From NCBI GenBank assembly GCA_015698045.1, contig BLAL01000030.1, forward strand, positions 1,488,001 to 1,552,000: a stretch of DNA of 64,000 nucleotides. Reading direction: 5' to 3'. Both the position numbers and the translations under genes were made by a program. The notes under the pieces were generated by a model, which did no database searches, had not been told where the DNA came from, and worked only from the letters and a program-made list of their open reading frames with translations. The stretch's first letter is position 1; each line of letters begins with the position of its first letter. Positions 11,741-24,395 of this stretch are shown here, in pieces. This DNA comes from Rhizophagus clarus. Its lineage: Eukaryota; Glomeromycota; Glomeromycetes; Glomerales; Glomeraceae.

Positions 11741-13760
11741 TTATGTACGTCTTCTGATATCGACCGGTACTTCTAAGTAAAAGGGACCTTGGTGCTCATC
11801 TACTTCTAAATTACCATTATTATCATCGTTTTGTTCTTCATTAGTTCCATCGTTATTATCACCATTACCATTATTGTCATCATCGTTATTATCATCATTA
11901 CCATTATTATCATCATCGTTATTATCACCGTCGTTATCCTCATCATCATCATCATCATCATCAGATTCTGGTTCAATCCACCTTGATGATATCCACCAAT
12001 TAGCCATGTCTTGTGTTGGTCTGCTTTTTTTATCGATATCGTCTAGACGGTAACGTTTGCGACTTAATCTGGTTCCGATGCTTACTCCGATCTCGTCCGC
12101 TCGAAATAAGATTCTTTTAACCTAATGATAAATTTATAACTTATTAGCATAAACGCCTATGTTTTAAACTTTCGCAACTTTACGTACTCTAGAAGACCTC
12201 CACTCCTTATTGTGAATCTTAATTACAGAATTTGTACTTATCAACCTTCCTGATCTTATGTTATCGTTACGCTCTTCATTTGCCAGAACTTCGTCTTCAG
12301 TAGACCATTCATCCGAATGGACTTCTGCGGTATTTACTGCCTTTTCGCAATCTTTAATAAATACTTCCCTAGTCATATTTTCAGGACGACAATCATCTAG
12401 AATGCTGTCTTGCGTGAAGATCATGTGTTGGAGACCTTTGCGTCTTCTTGTCATTTTCTATTAAAGAGTAAATTAAAATAATTAATAGATTATATACATT
12501 GTCATTTTAAATAATGAATTTCACACCTGATCTCTCCTCGACGTCATGTGTTGCCGTTTATTGTGTTCATCTATCTTACCCTCCTTTTTTAATTTCCAAA
12601 TCTCCCGCCGTGATTTGTGTAGCTGTTTTATTACTTTTAAAAGTTCTGTATCGTATACCTCTAATGAAGGAGGCATCGCTGCTTTAACGGCTGGTAGAAG
12701 CTTCTTATTTATCGACTTTTTTTGTTTACTAAATGTCTTTGACGTGTCGAAAAGAATCGACGAATCGAGGTTGTTTATAATATGGATTACCTCATCCTAT
12801 TTAATATAACACTCATTTTTTAACGATCAATACAAAAGAGAAATATTTAATAAAATAAAGATATATTTACATGAACGGTTTTTTTGAAATTTTTATCAGT
12901 TATTGGAGGAAGGGCACGCCGATTCTCTCTGGACAGAACTGGGGATAGGCTTCTATTTCTTGGTCCTTCACTCGTTCTTTCTTCCGTTAGCACTTCCACA
13001 CGTTTGGTAAGATTTGAAATCATGCTTCTTAATTCGCTGACTTCTCTGTTGTTAGCACCTATTATAAATCAGTATTTAATATAAATCATTTAGTATAAAA
13101 AATTTTACGTGCAAGTAAGTAAAGAAACGTGAAAGAAATACTACCGCTCGCTGGAGGTGAAGAAGAAGGAATTGTTAAAGATAGATCGGTTAAAGATCCT
13201 ATAACAATAACGTTAAATTGGTATAGTATAAGTAAAATGAAATTTAATTAGCACTAATATAAAACAATATTACTTTTTGTAATTGATCTCCCTCTAGAGA
13301 CATTTTGATAGTTTCGATTATGTTGAGATTGAGAGCGTGATTGATGTCGATGAGGGGAATGAGAGCGAGATCGAGATCGATGTTGATGGGAACGAGAATG
13401 ATAGGAACGATGAGGGGAGCGAGATCGACGTTGATGAGACTGAGAATGATGGGAACGATGAGGGGAGCGAGAGCGATGGGAACGTGATCGTTGGGAACGA
13501 TGAGGGGAGAGAGAGTGATGGAAACGCGATCGTTGGGATTCGGAATGATAATAACGAGATTTGGATCGAGATGGGCGAGATCGAGGTTGACGAGTCGTTG
13601 AGCGAGATTTTGAGCGACTACGAGATCGATTAATATGAGTTTGATGCCGAGATTGACGAGATTGGGAACGGGAACTAGATTCATTTCGTTGAGATCTAAT
13701 ATGAGGATGAGAGCCATCACGAAAAATAGGAATTAAATTTAAAGGTTTGAATTTTCTCAT
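11741..13760 (-). CDS. CACTA accessory protein with RS domain and acidic tail, copy 1
   Basis: Six exons join in one open frame: 13760-13274, 13198-13145, 13058-12871, 12796-12527, 12457-12188 and 12121-11741 (549 residues). All introns are GT-AG. The N-terminal third is an arginine-serine domain with repeats such as HRSRSPHRSHHS and SRSRSKSRS. Exon 3 has a heptad-like stretch (VSELRSMISNLTKRVEVLTE) that may coil. The middle is basic and mixed. The C-terminus is an Asp/Asn-rich tract after SSRWIEPES, ending DIRRRT. No enzymatic motif is seen. CACTA elements often carry a second gene (TNPA in En/Spm) for a DNA-binding accessory factor, and this gene occupies that place. The RS domain is typical of splicing factors. 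It shares a presumed bidirectional promoter with the transposase. Confidence 0.82.
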
Positions 13761-15410
13761 TATGATATTTGATAATTTGATAATTTAAAGATTAAACAAG
13801 AAACAAAGGCTCTATATATAACCGTTACTTACGTCTTCTGAACCATTTTCGTTATCGTCTGATTAAAATAAAAGATAGATTAAATTAATAAGACTCGTTA
13901 TCATTTAATAAAATATATCGCTATCAATATTAATTAAAATAAATCAATAAATTAAATAAACTTGATATTATATCGCTTTCAATTAATTAAAATGTATTAT
14001 TTAAAATAATCAGTAAACTACATTAATTAAATTAAGATAAATCAATCAATATTTAAATATATCAGTAAACTAGATATTATATCGCTATCAATTAATTAAA
14101 ATATATCAATAAACTAAATATTATAGCGTTATCAATTAATAGAATATATCAATAAATTAATTAAAATATATCAGTAAACAATTAATAATTAAAAATATCA
14201 ATAAATTAATTAAAATATATCAATAAAGTATATCAATGAATTAATTAAAATATATTAATAAACTAAATATTATATCATTATCATAAATAACATGTCCAAA
14301 TTAGTAATAACACATTTGAAGCTTGATAAAGTTATACTTACGGAAGCTGGTTTTTCCGACAGGAAATATAATTGGCGAAAAGAAATATGCTTACTTTGTT
14401 AAGCCGACGAAAATAAGGCGAAAAATAAGGCGAAAAATATCGTCAACCATTAACGAAAAAAACGAAAGGCAACAAAGAAAATTTGTTGCATCGTACTAAA
14501 ACGTGGAGAAAAAAGAAAGAAAGCGTGGTAAACGTACGCAAATGTACCATACTCACGAGCAAATTTATAGTAAACGTAAACAAATTGGAAATCACCGATT
14601 TGTAGAACGTGCATGGTAAACGTGGTAAATGCAAACAAACTTTATAGCTCCTGCCAATCACGTCGGGTAACATTTATGCACTATCTAGTCACGTGGTATT
14701 AACAAACTGTACGTCTGTGCCAACTGCCAAGGGCAAAAGAAGAATTAAAGATTTATTAAAACAATTCTATTAATTAACAAGTAATTTTAACCATGACTGA
14801 TTGTTAGAATAAACGTATATATGCTATAACTCAACGTATTATTGTAAGCGACTCAATAAAAGATAAAATAATAAATATTTGATATCTCGTTAACAGCTTT
14901 AAATGATACTGATGTACTAGAAATTGACGACTTGAAAGAAAATATATAAAAAAAAAATGAAATATAGTTTTTCCTAATTTTTGATATATTCGAAAGAATA
15001 GGCCAAGTGTTAAATTTTGATGTTGTTGCAGTTGCGAACAACTAAGACACTTTTTTTATAACTCTCGCATTTTGATCTGTGAATAGGAAATTGCTACATC
15101 TCTACTTAAATTATTTGGATCTTTCGAATTCGTGATGATATATGAGATTTATTAGTAAGTCGATTGACATGTTTCAAGAATCAGATTAATTGAATTTGAA
15201 AAAATTTTCTAGTATAATTATACCCCTTAATACCAAATTTAATTAGAGAATTAGCAAAAATAAAATTATATTTTAGTATTTGATAAAATACATTGGTCTT
15301 GACATCATTGTCATGTGTTATTATCAAAATAGCTTAATTACCAAGCTGTGCCTTGACAAAAATGGACCAAGAATCGGGATTGCCGAACCAATTAGATTGA
15401 TTTGCAATTC

Positions 15411-15442
<32 letters not shown>
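13761..15442. promoter_or_regulatory. Divergent intergenic region of CACTA copy 1
   Basis: It separates two outward-reading genes. 13860-14300 is a low-complexity run of ATCAATAAATTAATTAAAATAT words. 14400-14700 is less A/T-rich with repeated GTAAACGT and GGCGAAAAATA words. A run of 30 adenines (15414-15443) ends in the A of the transposase ATG. The promoter role is inferred from position. Confidence 0.5.
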
Positions 15443-15445
<3 letters not shown>

Positions 15446-18400
15446 TCGGAATCTCTAGATACAAGAACCAGAACCAAAGTGCATTGTTTCTGTAAAGAAT
15501 GTAACGGTAAATTGGTTGATCCAAGGACTAAACTGAAACATGAGTTAAAATATAAATTAAAATCTAATGCGAATAATAATTTTGGTAACAATTATCAAGA
15601 AGGTTCTTCAAATGTTATATCATCTGATGCTGTTGATGAAGATATAATGGAATGCGACCCAATACAAGGGATAAATGATACATCACCTGATATAACTGAA
15701 CAATTATCCGAAGATATTGAACAATTGTCTGAAGATATTGAACCATTGTCCGAAGATATTGAACCATTACTCACAAGAAACTATTTCTTTTTAACAAAGA
15801 AGACACCTATACATGAATCGGCAAAACATCGAACGATAAAGAAAGGAAAAATATCCGATCTTGTTCTTGAAAATTTATTATTGGATAATGTAAGAAACGA
15901 GAATGATCAAGATGGGGATTCTGAAGATGATGACGATAAAAATGGAGATACTGAAGATAGCGATTCTAATTATTCTGATGATTATGATGATGACGATGAG
16001 GAAGTCAATTTTGCATCAACAGATTTCGATGACGGCGAACCAATTCTTCCTAACATTAACATTAATGATAATTATACTTGGACTATTTTGTGGATATTAC
16101 AATATCAACAACGATTTAAACTTTCCAATGTAGCTATAGATTCTTTGTTCAAGTTCTTAAGATTTTTTCTTTTGACAATAGATGAAAATAAATTTTCATC
16201 TTTTCCTTCCTCTTTATATATGGCTAAAAAGGTATTGGGGATATCCACAACGATAATTAAATATGCAGCCTGTGACAGATGTCACAAATTGTATGATATA
16301 AAAGAATTATTAGACAATACTGAAATACCAACTTGCAGTTTTGTAAACTATCCAAATCACAGAATAGAACGATTTCGACAACAATGCAATAACCCTCTAT
16401 TAACGAAAATAGATAGTAATAATAGTAGTAATAATCCCATTTTCCGTCCGATAATGACATTCCCGTTAATAAATATTAAGCAACAATTGACCCTTTTTTT
16501 TAATCGCAAAAATTTTGAAATGTCATGTCGGAAGTGGTCAGAAAGGAAAAACGGAACTGAAGCTTTATTCGATATCTATGATGGTAGGGTCTGGAAAAGT
16601 TTTACAGATGATGATGGTGCGCTGTTTTTTACAAAAGAATTTGCCGATACTCATATCAGATTAATGTTAAATATGGATTGGTTCCAGCCATTCGTAAATT
16701 CACAATATTCTGTTAGTGTGATTTATGCTGTTTTTTGTAATTTGCCGCGTAATGAACGCTTCAAGCCACACAATATTCTCACACTAGCAGTAATGCCTGG
16801 TCCGAAAGAACCAAGCCAACATGAAATTAACAATTATTTGTATCCGATCGTTAACCAGTTAAATCGTTTGTGGAATGGCTATTTTATAAAAACAAACGAA
16901 CACAACAACGGTCGATTTGTCCGTGGTGCAATCATTGGCTGTTCTAGCGACGTCCCTGCGTCTCGGAAATTATGTGGTTTCATCTCGGCTCGTATTGCAT
17001 GCTACCGATGTTACAAATCGGCAAATTTTATAAACAATCAACCAAATTTTGGGGGGTTTGCAGATTTAGACGACTGGTTTGTTGAGCGAGATATTAATGA
17101 AATAAGAGAAAAAGCAAGTGAGTGGAAACAATGTGCAACTGAAGAAGCACGAAGAGCCCATGTCTCTGAACATCATGTTCGCTGGTCGGAGATATACCGC
17201 TTGCTTTATTTTAATCCTGTTCGCTTTTGCGTGGTTGATCCTATGCATTGCCTTTTTCTCAGTGTTGCGAAATGGATCGTAACGAAACTCTGGATAGGCG
17301 AAGGTATATTAAATAACGAAAAGCTCAAAATTATGCAAGAGAGAGCTGACATGATAAAGTTCCCAAGTGACCTTGGACGCCGCCCTGTCAGAATAGCTAC
17401 CGGTGAAGGATTCTCAAGTTTCACGGCGGACATGTGGAAAACCTTCATGTTAATTTTTGCAATACCTATCACATGGAGTTTCCTTGGATACATCGACCGA
17501 AAAATTCTTGCATATTTCGTGCGCGCTTGCAAGATCTTAACAAACCGAGAGCTACAAAAAAATATGTTAAATGAAGCGTTTACAAGACTGATAGAGATGA
17601 ACAAATTAATTGAACAAAAATATGGTCAAGAAAAAATAAGTCCTAATCTGCATCTCTGTCTCCATATCTGTGAATGCGCATTAGACTATGGTCCTTTGTC
17701 CTCATTCTGGTGTTATAGCTTTGAACGGATGAACGGAATTTTAGGTACGTGATTTAATTTTTCCGATTTGAAAATCGCAATGTTATTAATTATTTTTAAA
17801 AATTGTAGGTTCTTATAATAATAGCAGACGTAATATTGAACCTGAACTACTAAGAATTATGTCTGAAAATACAATCCTTTAATACTTCCTCTCAAATTGT
17901 GACAACGATCACTTATTTTCCTCCTTGGAGATAATAGAACCAAGAAAATCTGTTGGCAGCTTGGCTGCACTTGATGATTTTGCGAGCGATGAGTATCAAA
18001 ATTTTATAAGACTATCTCTTATTGAGGAAGATTCGGCTTACGGAACGGAATGTTTTCCTGGGTTGCTAATGAAACTGCGCAAAGAAACTACCCTTCCAAA
18101 CCAAATTTTGGACCTACTGGTAGAATTTTATAATAGTTTGTATAATGATTATTGTTTCATCTCCATCTACTCTATAATAGGTTCAAATAACGGTACTGTC
18201 GTAAACCCTAGAATTATACAATATGGGAGAATAAGAATTGGGGCGGACATATATGGTTCTGTTCAGGCTGCTCGTCACGAAAAATCCTCATATATATTAG
18301 CTCGATTTGTACATTATGATGGATCGATCGATGTTTATCCCGGTCAAGTACAATTTTATTTTGAGCATACTATTCATTTAAATAGTTCACGATCATTAAC

Positions 18401-18656
18401 CCATTCATTAGCGTTAGTCAAATGGTACAAACCGGTTCAAGATCATAGTACAAGATATTATTGCCAAGTAGATAACGACATAAAATCATGTAATATGGAA
18501 TTATGGACAAATGAGTTTTATGATATGAGAAGAGACAGTATTATACCCATACATCATATAATAGGAAAATTCATTAAATGTAATTTTGATACTGGGACGA
18601 GAAAAACAAAAGAATATATGGCTGTGATTCCTTTAAATAAAAAAATTTCATTTTAA
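15443..18656 (+). pseudogene. Plavaka/CACTA Tnp2-type transposase, copy 1, one nonsense codon
   Basis: Two exons, 15443-17744 and 17809-18656 (intron GTACGT to TTGTAG), give 1,049 codons in one frame. The N-terminal CFCKECNGK with downstream H resembles the zinc-binding start of this family. An acidic stretch follows (about residues 155-195). Family-typical blocks are LPRNERFKPHN and GPKEPSQHEIN (about 433-455), DPMHCLFLSVAKWI (about 598) and YGPLSSFWCYSFERMNG (about 750-763). TAA at 17880-17882 interrupts exon 2; copy 2 has CAA there, so this is a C-to-T change. Otherwise the frame is open to 18656. The product would catalyse cut-and-paste movement of the element. Catalytic residues were not assigned. 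Confidence 0.85.
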
Positions 18657-19960
18657 AAACTTTATATAATATAAAATGAATTATATGTAAAATCGGAATG
18701 GCGAATTCAATTATAGCATTTGTATTTGATTAAATTATAACAATCATTTTTTTTTAGCACAAGAATAACGATAAAGGTTACATATACCGTAATTAATTCT
18801 AACCGCGTGAAAAATCAGATAATTCAGATAACAAGAGATCTTATTTTGAGCTGGCAAAGTTGTATTGCAAATCGGTCTTTTATTACGGCATTACGATACA
18901 AGCACCATACTTTGTGATTAATAACTCTAATCATGTAATAATTTTTAGATATCAAAGGTTTATTTTATTTTAATTAAATATCACATAAAGTATAAAACAA
19001 TTATTCTGGCTATATAAATACATTTAAGGCCGGCAAAGCTGTATTGCAAATCGGCCCTTCTTATTTGAAAAGGGTAACAATTACATTAAATTAATACGGC
19101 ACTTATTCAAAAATGTTTAAAAATGTTGCAACTTAATTCTCCAATAATCATCATTGTTATAATCAAGTTACTTACGACTTAAGCCTACTTTGATTATAAA
19201 TAAAACGGCACTTCGCACAGACAGAGCTCATGATATATGAGTTATCCCATCATGCCTATTTTACCCCTTGATAAAGGATTTTCGTTGCATGTACTTTCCT
19301 AATCAATGATAATCAAAGTTACTTACGACTTAAGTCTACTTTGATTATAAATAAAACGGCACTTCGCACAGACAGAGCTCATGATATATGAGTTATCCCA
19401 TCATGCCTATTTTAACTATGATTAAAGAATTTACATTATTATTGTAAATATTTTACTCATAAGTCATAATGATATCTATTTAGACTTCGACGAATAATGC
19501 GACAGAGGAGGCAGAATTATCATAACCAAAATTCGAAGCGAGAGGTCTATGTATAGTAAATAGATCATCAACTTTGGTACCAGAGTTATTTACAAACTTT
19601 AGGTGGCCACCTAGCCCACCTTTCCTATAACACACTATGCACGACGGCAAACGGTATAGGAGGCAGACTCTTCTTTCAGAAAGAAAGTTTTTTTTTGAAA
19701 AAAAAAAAAATAGTACAATTAAATAGCGTTTAATTAAATGTGATTAATTAACTTTTTAGGAATAGGCCTTATCAATGCGATCTCATCAGTTTCGATTATC
19801 ACTGTTCAACCTTATGAATACTTCAGTTATTGTTTGTGAAATCGAACCAACTGGGAATTCAATGTACAAAACAAGTAGAATATTTAGAATAGTATCTTAT
19901 ATTTATTAGTATAATAAATAATTTCAAAAATCCTATGATGTAAAATTACGAAATATTACA
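18657..19960. other. 3' non-coding part of CACTA copy 1 with a duplicated segment
   Basis: No gene was supported. It contains a segment of about 110 bp duplicated at 19161-19275 and 19311-19420, sharing CTTACGACTTAAG and GCACTTCGCACAGACAGAG. Each copy has inverted arms (ATAATCAAAGT and ACTTTGATTAT in the second). The block at 19480-19680 is conserved in copy 2. Confidence 0.6.
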
Positions 19961-19969
19961 ATTTAAATA

Positions 19970-20476
19970 TCGGCAAAGGCTATTTTAAATAGAGTAAAAT
20001 CTTTATTCGACCTGTGTCAAAAGCGGTAAAGTTTACACTAAATATAATATCTCCGGTTTAAATATCGGCATTTAATTAAAAAAAAGGTAAAAATCGGCCG
20101 CTAAAATCGGCATTTCTGGATGAAAAATCGGAATTTAACAAAAATCGGCAAAAAATTAGTAAAATAATCGGCAAAGCCTTATTGAAGTCGGCAAGGGAAT
20201 TTTAAATAAGATAAAATCCTTTATTCGAACTATACGAAAAGGGTAAAGTATATAATAAATATAATATCTCCGGTTTAAATATCGGCATTTATTTAAAAAA
20301 AGGTAAAAATCGGCCGCTAAAATCGGCATTTATGACTGAAAAATCGGAATTTAACAAAAATCGGCAAAAATAGATATGGCTATACTAAAATAAGCAAAAT
20401 TTGGCATATTCTATATTGAAGTCGGCAAGGCTATTTTAAATAGAGCAAAATCCGATTTTTTTTCATTCGACCTGTG
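19970..20476. repeat. Right subterminal repeats of CACTA copy 1
   Basis: Repeated AAATCGGCA, AAAAATCGGCCGCTAAAATC and AATATCGGCATTTA words occur here. Two larger repeats of about 250 bp (starting near 19965 and 20185) share the order CTCCGGTTTAAATATCGGC. The same motif family fills the left end in the opposite sense. Confidence 0.8.
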
Positions 20477-23400
20477 CTACAGATCATTATTCTGCATATT
20501 ATAACAAAATTCTTATTTAAATGGGTAATTATTTTAATTATGCTTAAAAATATTTAGTTATTTGAACTTTTAAAATTACGTCCAATAATATGAAGAGAAA
20601 TACTTACTCCTGATATATTTTTTTTTGTTAAATAAGTGACATCAGACTAATATTGAGAAATAATGATAAACAATTTGAGATAGGCCTTTAATTTTGTGTA
20701 ATATATATTTATAAGGTATTGTTGAGAGAAAATGCAAATAGATGACCCTTTTTTGTATGTGAATAACTTTAATAGAATAGTAATAAACTAAATAAAATAT
20801 GTGGGGTGCAAAAAATAAAAGTATTTTAATATTTATTATACAAAAAAAAATTATTTCCAGGATGGCAACTTTTTTCATTACACACTATATATTATATAAA
20901 TAATTTATTAAAATTATATTGATATGAAAATAATTTTGAAAAGAACTCTTTCCTATAAATCTGTAAACCAATTTTTCATGGAAGAAAAAATTTTTATTTT
21001 ACTATGAAATCAGATTTTTTACTTATAAAATTAGCAAAATAAGTGGAAAAAATAAGCTCTTTATATAATATTATTTTTATTATAGAAAAAGTTTCTTTTT
21101 ATAATAGTAAAATAATAAGTTTCATACTAAACTTCTATAAAGATAATAAAGTCATACTTGTAAAAGGTTATTTATCGCATTTAGATCTTTTTGTTGAAAA
21201 ATATACTGAATATATTTATATCACCACTCTAACAGAACAGTCATCTTTGTATAAAGTCTGAGAAAACTCTTATATAGCTTCCTTTCTTCTTTATAAATTT
21301 TTTTTGAAAACTTTTCTTTGTAACCTTTATAGACAACAAATACTTAGTCTTTGTATAATAATAATAAATTATATCTAATAAGAAAAATCTTTAAGACTTT
21401 TTACACCAATTAGATTTTATAAATTTAGATAATATATTAGAGGACAATCAATCATTAACTCAGAAAATACTACCTGCCAAGAACTGCTAAAAAGAAGTTG
21501 ATGAAATAATAACAAAAACTTCAATAAATTCTAGATAAATAAGATGACAATCCATTTTTAATTTCTAATAGTAAGTCTCTTATATTATCATCCTTTGGTC
21601 CAAAGTATAGTTGTTTCTAAAATTCAATTGGCAAATCCAAAATTTGAAATTACTAAATTATAATTAATTACATAAATCCATTTTAAAATTCTAAAATTTG
21701 TATAACAATATGGAAGTATGAATATTTTCAGATCCAGTAATCTGATTTTAACAATTTTGATTTCATTTGATTCATTTTATCAAGACAAATCTAATGATAT
21801 GTATTGCAGCTCTTTAATATCAATATTGACAGAGTTATCTTACTGCAAATATTTAGTAATTATTGATGTCAGAGCATGATCTAATGATTGGATTTTTACG
21901 TTTTTATTATCATTAGATTTGTCTCATAAGACAAATCAAATAATGGTCATTAAAATTGGACAACTAGTTCCAGAGTTATAGTTTACTAAAATTTTAAATA
22001 TAATTCAACCAAAATTTAGGTTAATTCTGGCCAAATATTTTTGTAATACAAAATTAAATACGGAATTTGAAATTAAATACAGAATTCAGATTTTTCATAA
22101 TAAATTACTTAATAATTACAGAATTATAGAATTATATAATTCTGTAATATGAAAATAATTTCAAATACAAATATAATCTAAAGGTCACATTTTAACTTGT
22201 TATACTATTACAAACTTCCAAAATTCCTGTTTAATAAAAGAGACAATCTTATTTTTATACAATTTAATAATGAAAAAAAAACTTTAGAGGAAAAATATAA
22301 ATTACAGAATAAAGTGACAGATAAAATCATGAATAATAGAAATATTATCATCAACAATTACTACTCTTTAAGTAAAGAATAAGTATAATTATTAGACCTA
22401 ATAGTTTATGATATACTGGCAAAATGAAATAATTATAAACTTTTTGCTAATTTAAATACTTAAGATAAGGTAACATCAGTTAGTGTAAGGATGCATAAGA
22501 AATATAAATTAATAAGGATTAGATTAAATTCTAATTACGAATATCTAAAAGCTTATAATAGAGAGAATTGGACTATTAGTTTTAGTTTTTTTTTAGTTAA
22601 ATGATTCTCTGCATCCTGGAATTTCTTAAAAAGAAAGTAATAAAAAAATTTCAAGCTGTTATTTATAATATTTCAGAATTCATGATAGTTGTCTTTATAT
22701 TTTCTAATGGATTACCACATCAATTTTAATTGATAATGATATAAAATTATTTAAAATTGTTTAAGAAGTTGATAAATTAAAGAAGCTAATAAATTATTTT
22801 TCAATATAAAATATTATTTTAATTCATTTTTATAATCATCAACTTTAGTGTTTTTTAGTATTATTATTCAACTTCTAACTTCAGTTTTAGAAATAGAAAA
22901 CCTACTCGATTTGGTAATGTAAACAAAATATTCAAACTTCATCAGTTTACTGATTTAATAAATACTAAACTTTTTAATAGGAATGTTAATAACAACTATA
23001 ATAAAGATTAAAATAATCTTCTAAATTTTAGTTAGTTTAACAAGAAGAATTCTTTATTATAACCAGATCAGTTCTCTAAACTGAAAATAAAACATTTTAT
23101 AGCTGGGTTAAAAGTTTTATTGGAATAATTTGTTTAGTTTAGCTAATAAAAAAAGATTTTTAGTTAGTTTCTTCACATTAAATATTTTATTTTTTATATT
23201 TTTTAAATTATTTTAATATCTGAAATGTTTATTTTTTCTTTTTATTTTTTTTATACTTTTTTTAATTTTGTAAATAAACTTTCCATCATATCATTGAAAA
23301 TAGACTATTGGTACAGTAGTTATGTGATATATTTGTAATTTCAATATAAGAAATAGGTAGACTTAATTAAATATATATATATTTTTATTGATTTATCTAT

Positions 23401-23489
23401 TAATAAACTTTACACTTTTTTTAATTAAAATAGAAAAAAATAGAATTATCTCTACTCTAATCTGCAAAATATGATTATCAAAATTTTAA
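20477..23489. other. AT-rich intergenic region
   Basis: No convincing gene. Short open frames (20642-20878 minus, 21043-21261 plus, 22197-22382 plus) have no recognisable domain and the composition of random A/T sequence. Part of 21000-23100 may be a long-decayed mobile element, but nothing could be identified. Confidence 0.5.
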
Positions 23490-24395
23490 CTAATATTTAT
23501 ATTACTATAATTTAAATATATTGCTATAATAAAATTAATCTTTTTAATTTAAATATATTACTATAATATGATTAATTTTTAATTTAAATATATTATTATA
23601 ATATAATCAACTTTTTATTTTTAATATATTATTATAATATAATCAACTTTTTAATTTAAATATACTATTATAATATAATCAACTTTTTAATTTAAATATA
23701 TTATTATAATATAATTAACTTTTTAATTTAAATATACTATTATAATATAATCAACTTTTTAATTTAAATATATTATTATAATATAATCAATTTTTTAATT
23801 TAAATATATTATTATAATATAATCAATTTTTTAATTTAAATATATTATTATAATATAATCAATTTTTTAATTTAAATATATTATTATAATATAATCAATT
23901 TTTTAATTTAAATATATTATTATAATATAATCAATTTTTTAATTTAAATATATTATTATAATATAATCAATTTTTTAATTTAAATATATTATTATAATAT
24001 AATCAATTTTTTAATTTAAATATATTATTATAATATAATCAATTTTTTAATTTAAATATATTATTATAATATAATCAATTTTTTAATTTAAATATATTAT
24101 TATAATATAATCAATTTTTTAATTTAAATATATTATTATAATATAATCAATTTTTTAATTTAAATATATTATTATAATATGGGGTCTTTGCAATAGAAAG
24201 GTACAAAACTCAAAAAAAAATAAAAATTTAATTAATATTAAATTTACACTTATTTTAGCATAAAAAACATAATTAATATATAAAGTAAATTTAAAAATTT
24301 TTTTGAGTTTCATACCTTTCTATTGCAAAGACCCCATATAATCAATTTTTTAATTTAAATATATTATTATAATATAATCAACTTTTTAATAATTT
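23490..24395. repeat. 36-bp AT satellite array
   Basis: The unit is TTTTTTAATTTAAATATATT followed by ATTATAATATAATCAA (36 bp). It is repeated about 20 times; units are diverged at the left edge and nearly identical from about 23790. A 155-bp MITE splits the array at 24181-24335, after which it resumes for roughly 1.5 units. Confidence 0.92.
24181..24335. mobile_element. 155-bp MITE inserted in the satellite
   Basis: Terminal inverted repeats start GGGGTCTTTGCAATAGAAAG and extend about 35 bp with small differences. There is no coding capacity. The flanks read ATAT on both sides (24177-24180 and 24336-24339), and removing one ATAT restores the satellite unit exactly, so the target duplication is 4 bp. 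The parent transposon family is not identified. Confidence 0.88.

Larger units (their letters stand above)
10710..20476 (+). mobile_element. CACTA/Plavaka-like DNA transposon, copy 1
   Basis: The element starts CACAGGTCGAATGAAAAAAA and ends with the complement (TTTTTTTTCATTCGACCTGTG). It is flanked by the 3-bp duplication CTA (10707-10709 and 20477-20479), as in the CMC (CACTA) superfamily. Length is 9,767 bp. Both ends carry dense ATCGGCA/TGCCGATT subterminal repeats. It encodes two divergently transcribed genes: an accessory protein on the minus strand and a Tnp2-type transposase on the plus strand. A near-identical second copy lies at 44253-59471 in the same orientation. Confidence 0.93.

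Noticed and set aside
13337..13633. Acidic plus-strand open frame (and its twin at 52443-52697)
   Set aside because: Antisense reading of RS codons gives Asp/Glu/Asn by composition; there is no supporting splice context.
13244..13720. Leu/Ile/Pro-rich open frame on the minus strand overlapping the RS exon
   Set aside because: It is another frame of the RS-coding exon; the RS frame continues across five introns with matching phase, this one does not.
20990..23100. Decayed reverse-transcriptase element
   Set aside because: A few short coding-like stretches were noted, but no conserved RT motif could be recognised.
23490..24395. Regular 36-bp repeat as a CRISPR array
   Set aside because: There are no spacers: units abut directly, and the surrounding genes are eukaryotic with introns.
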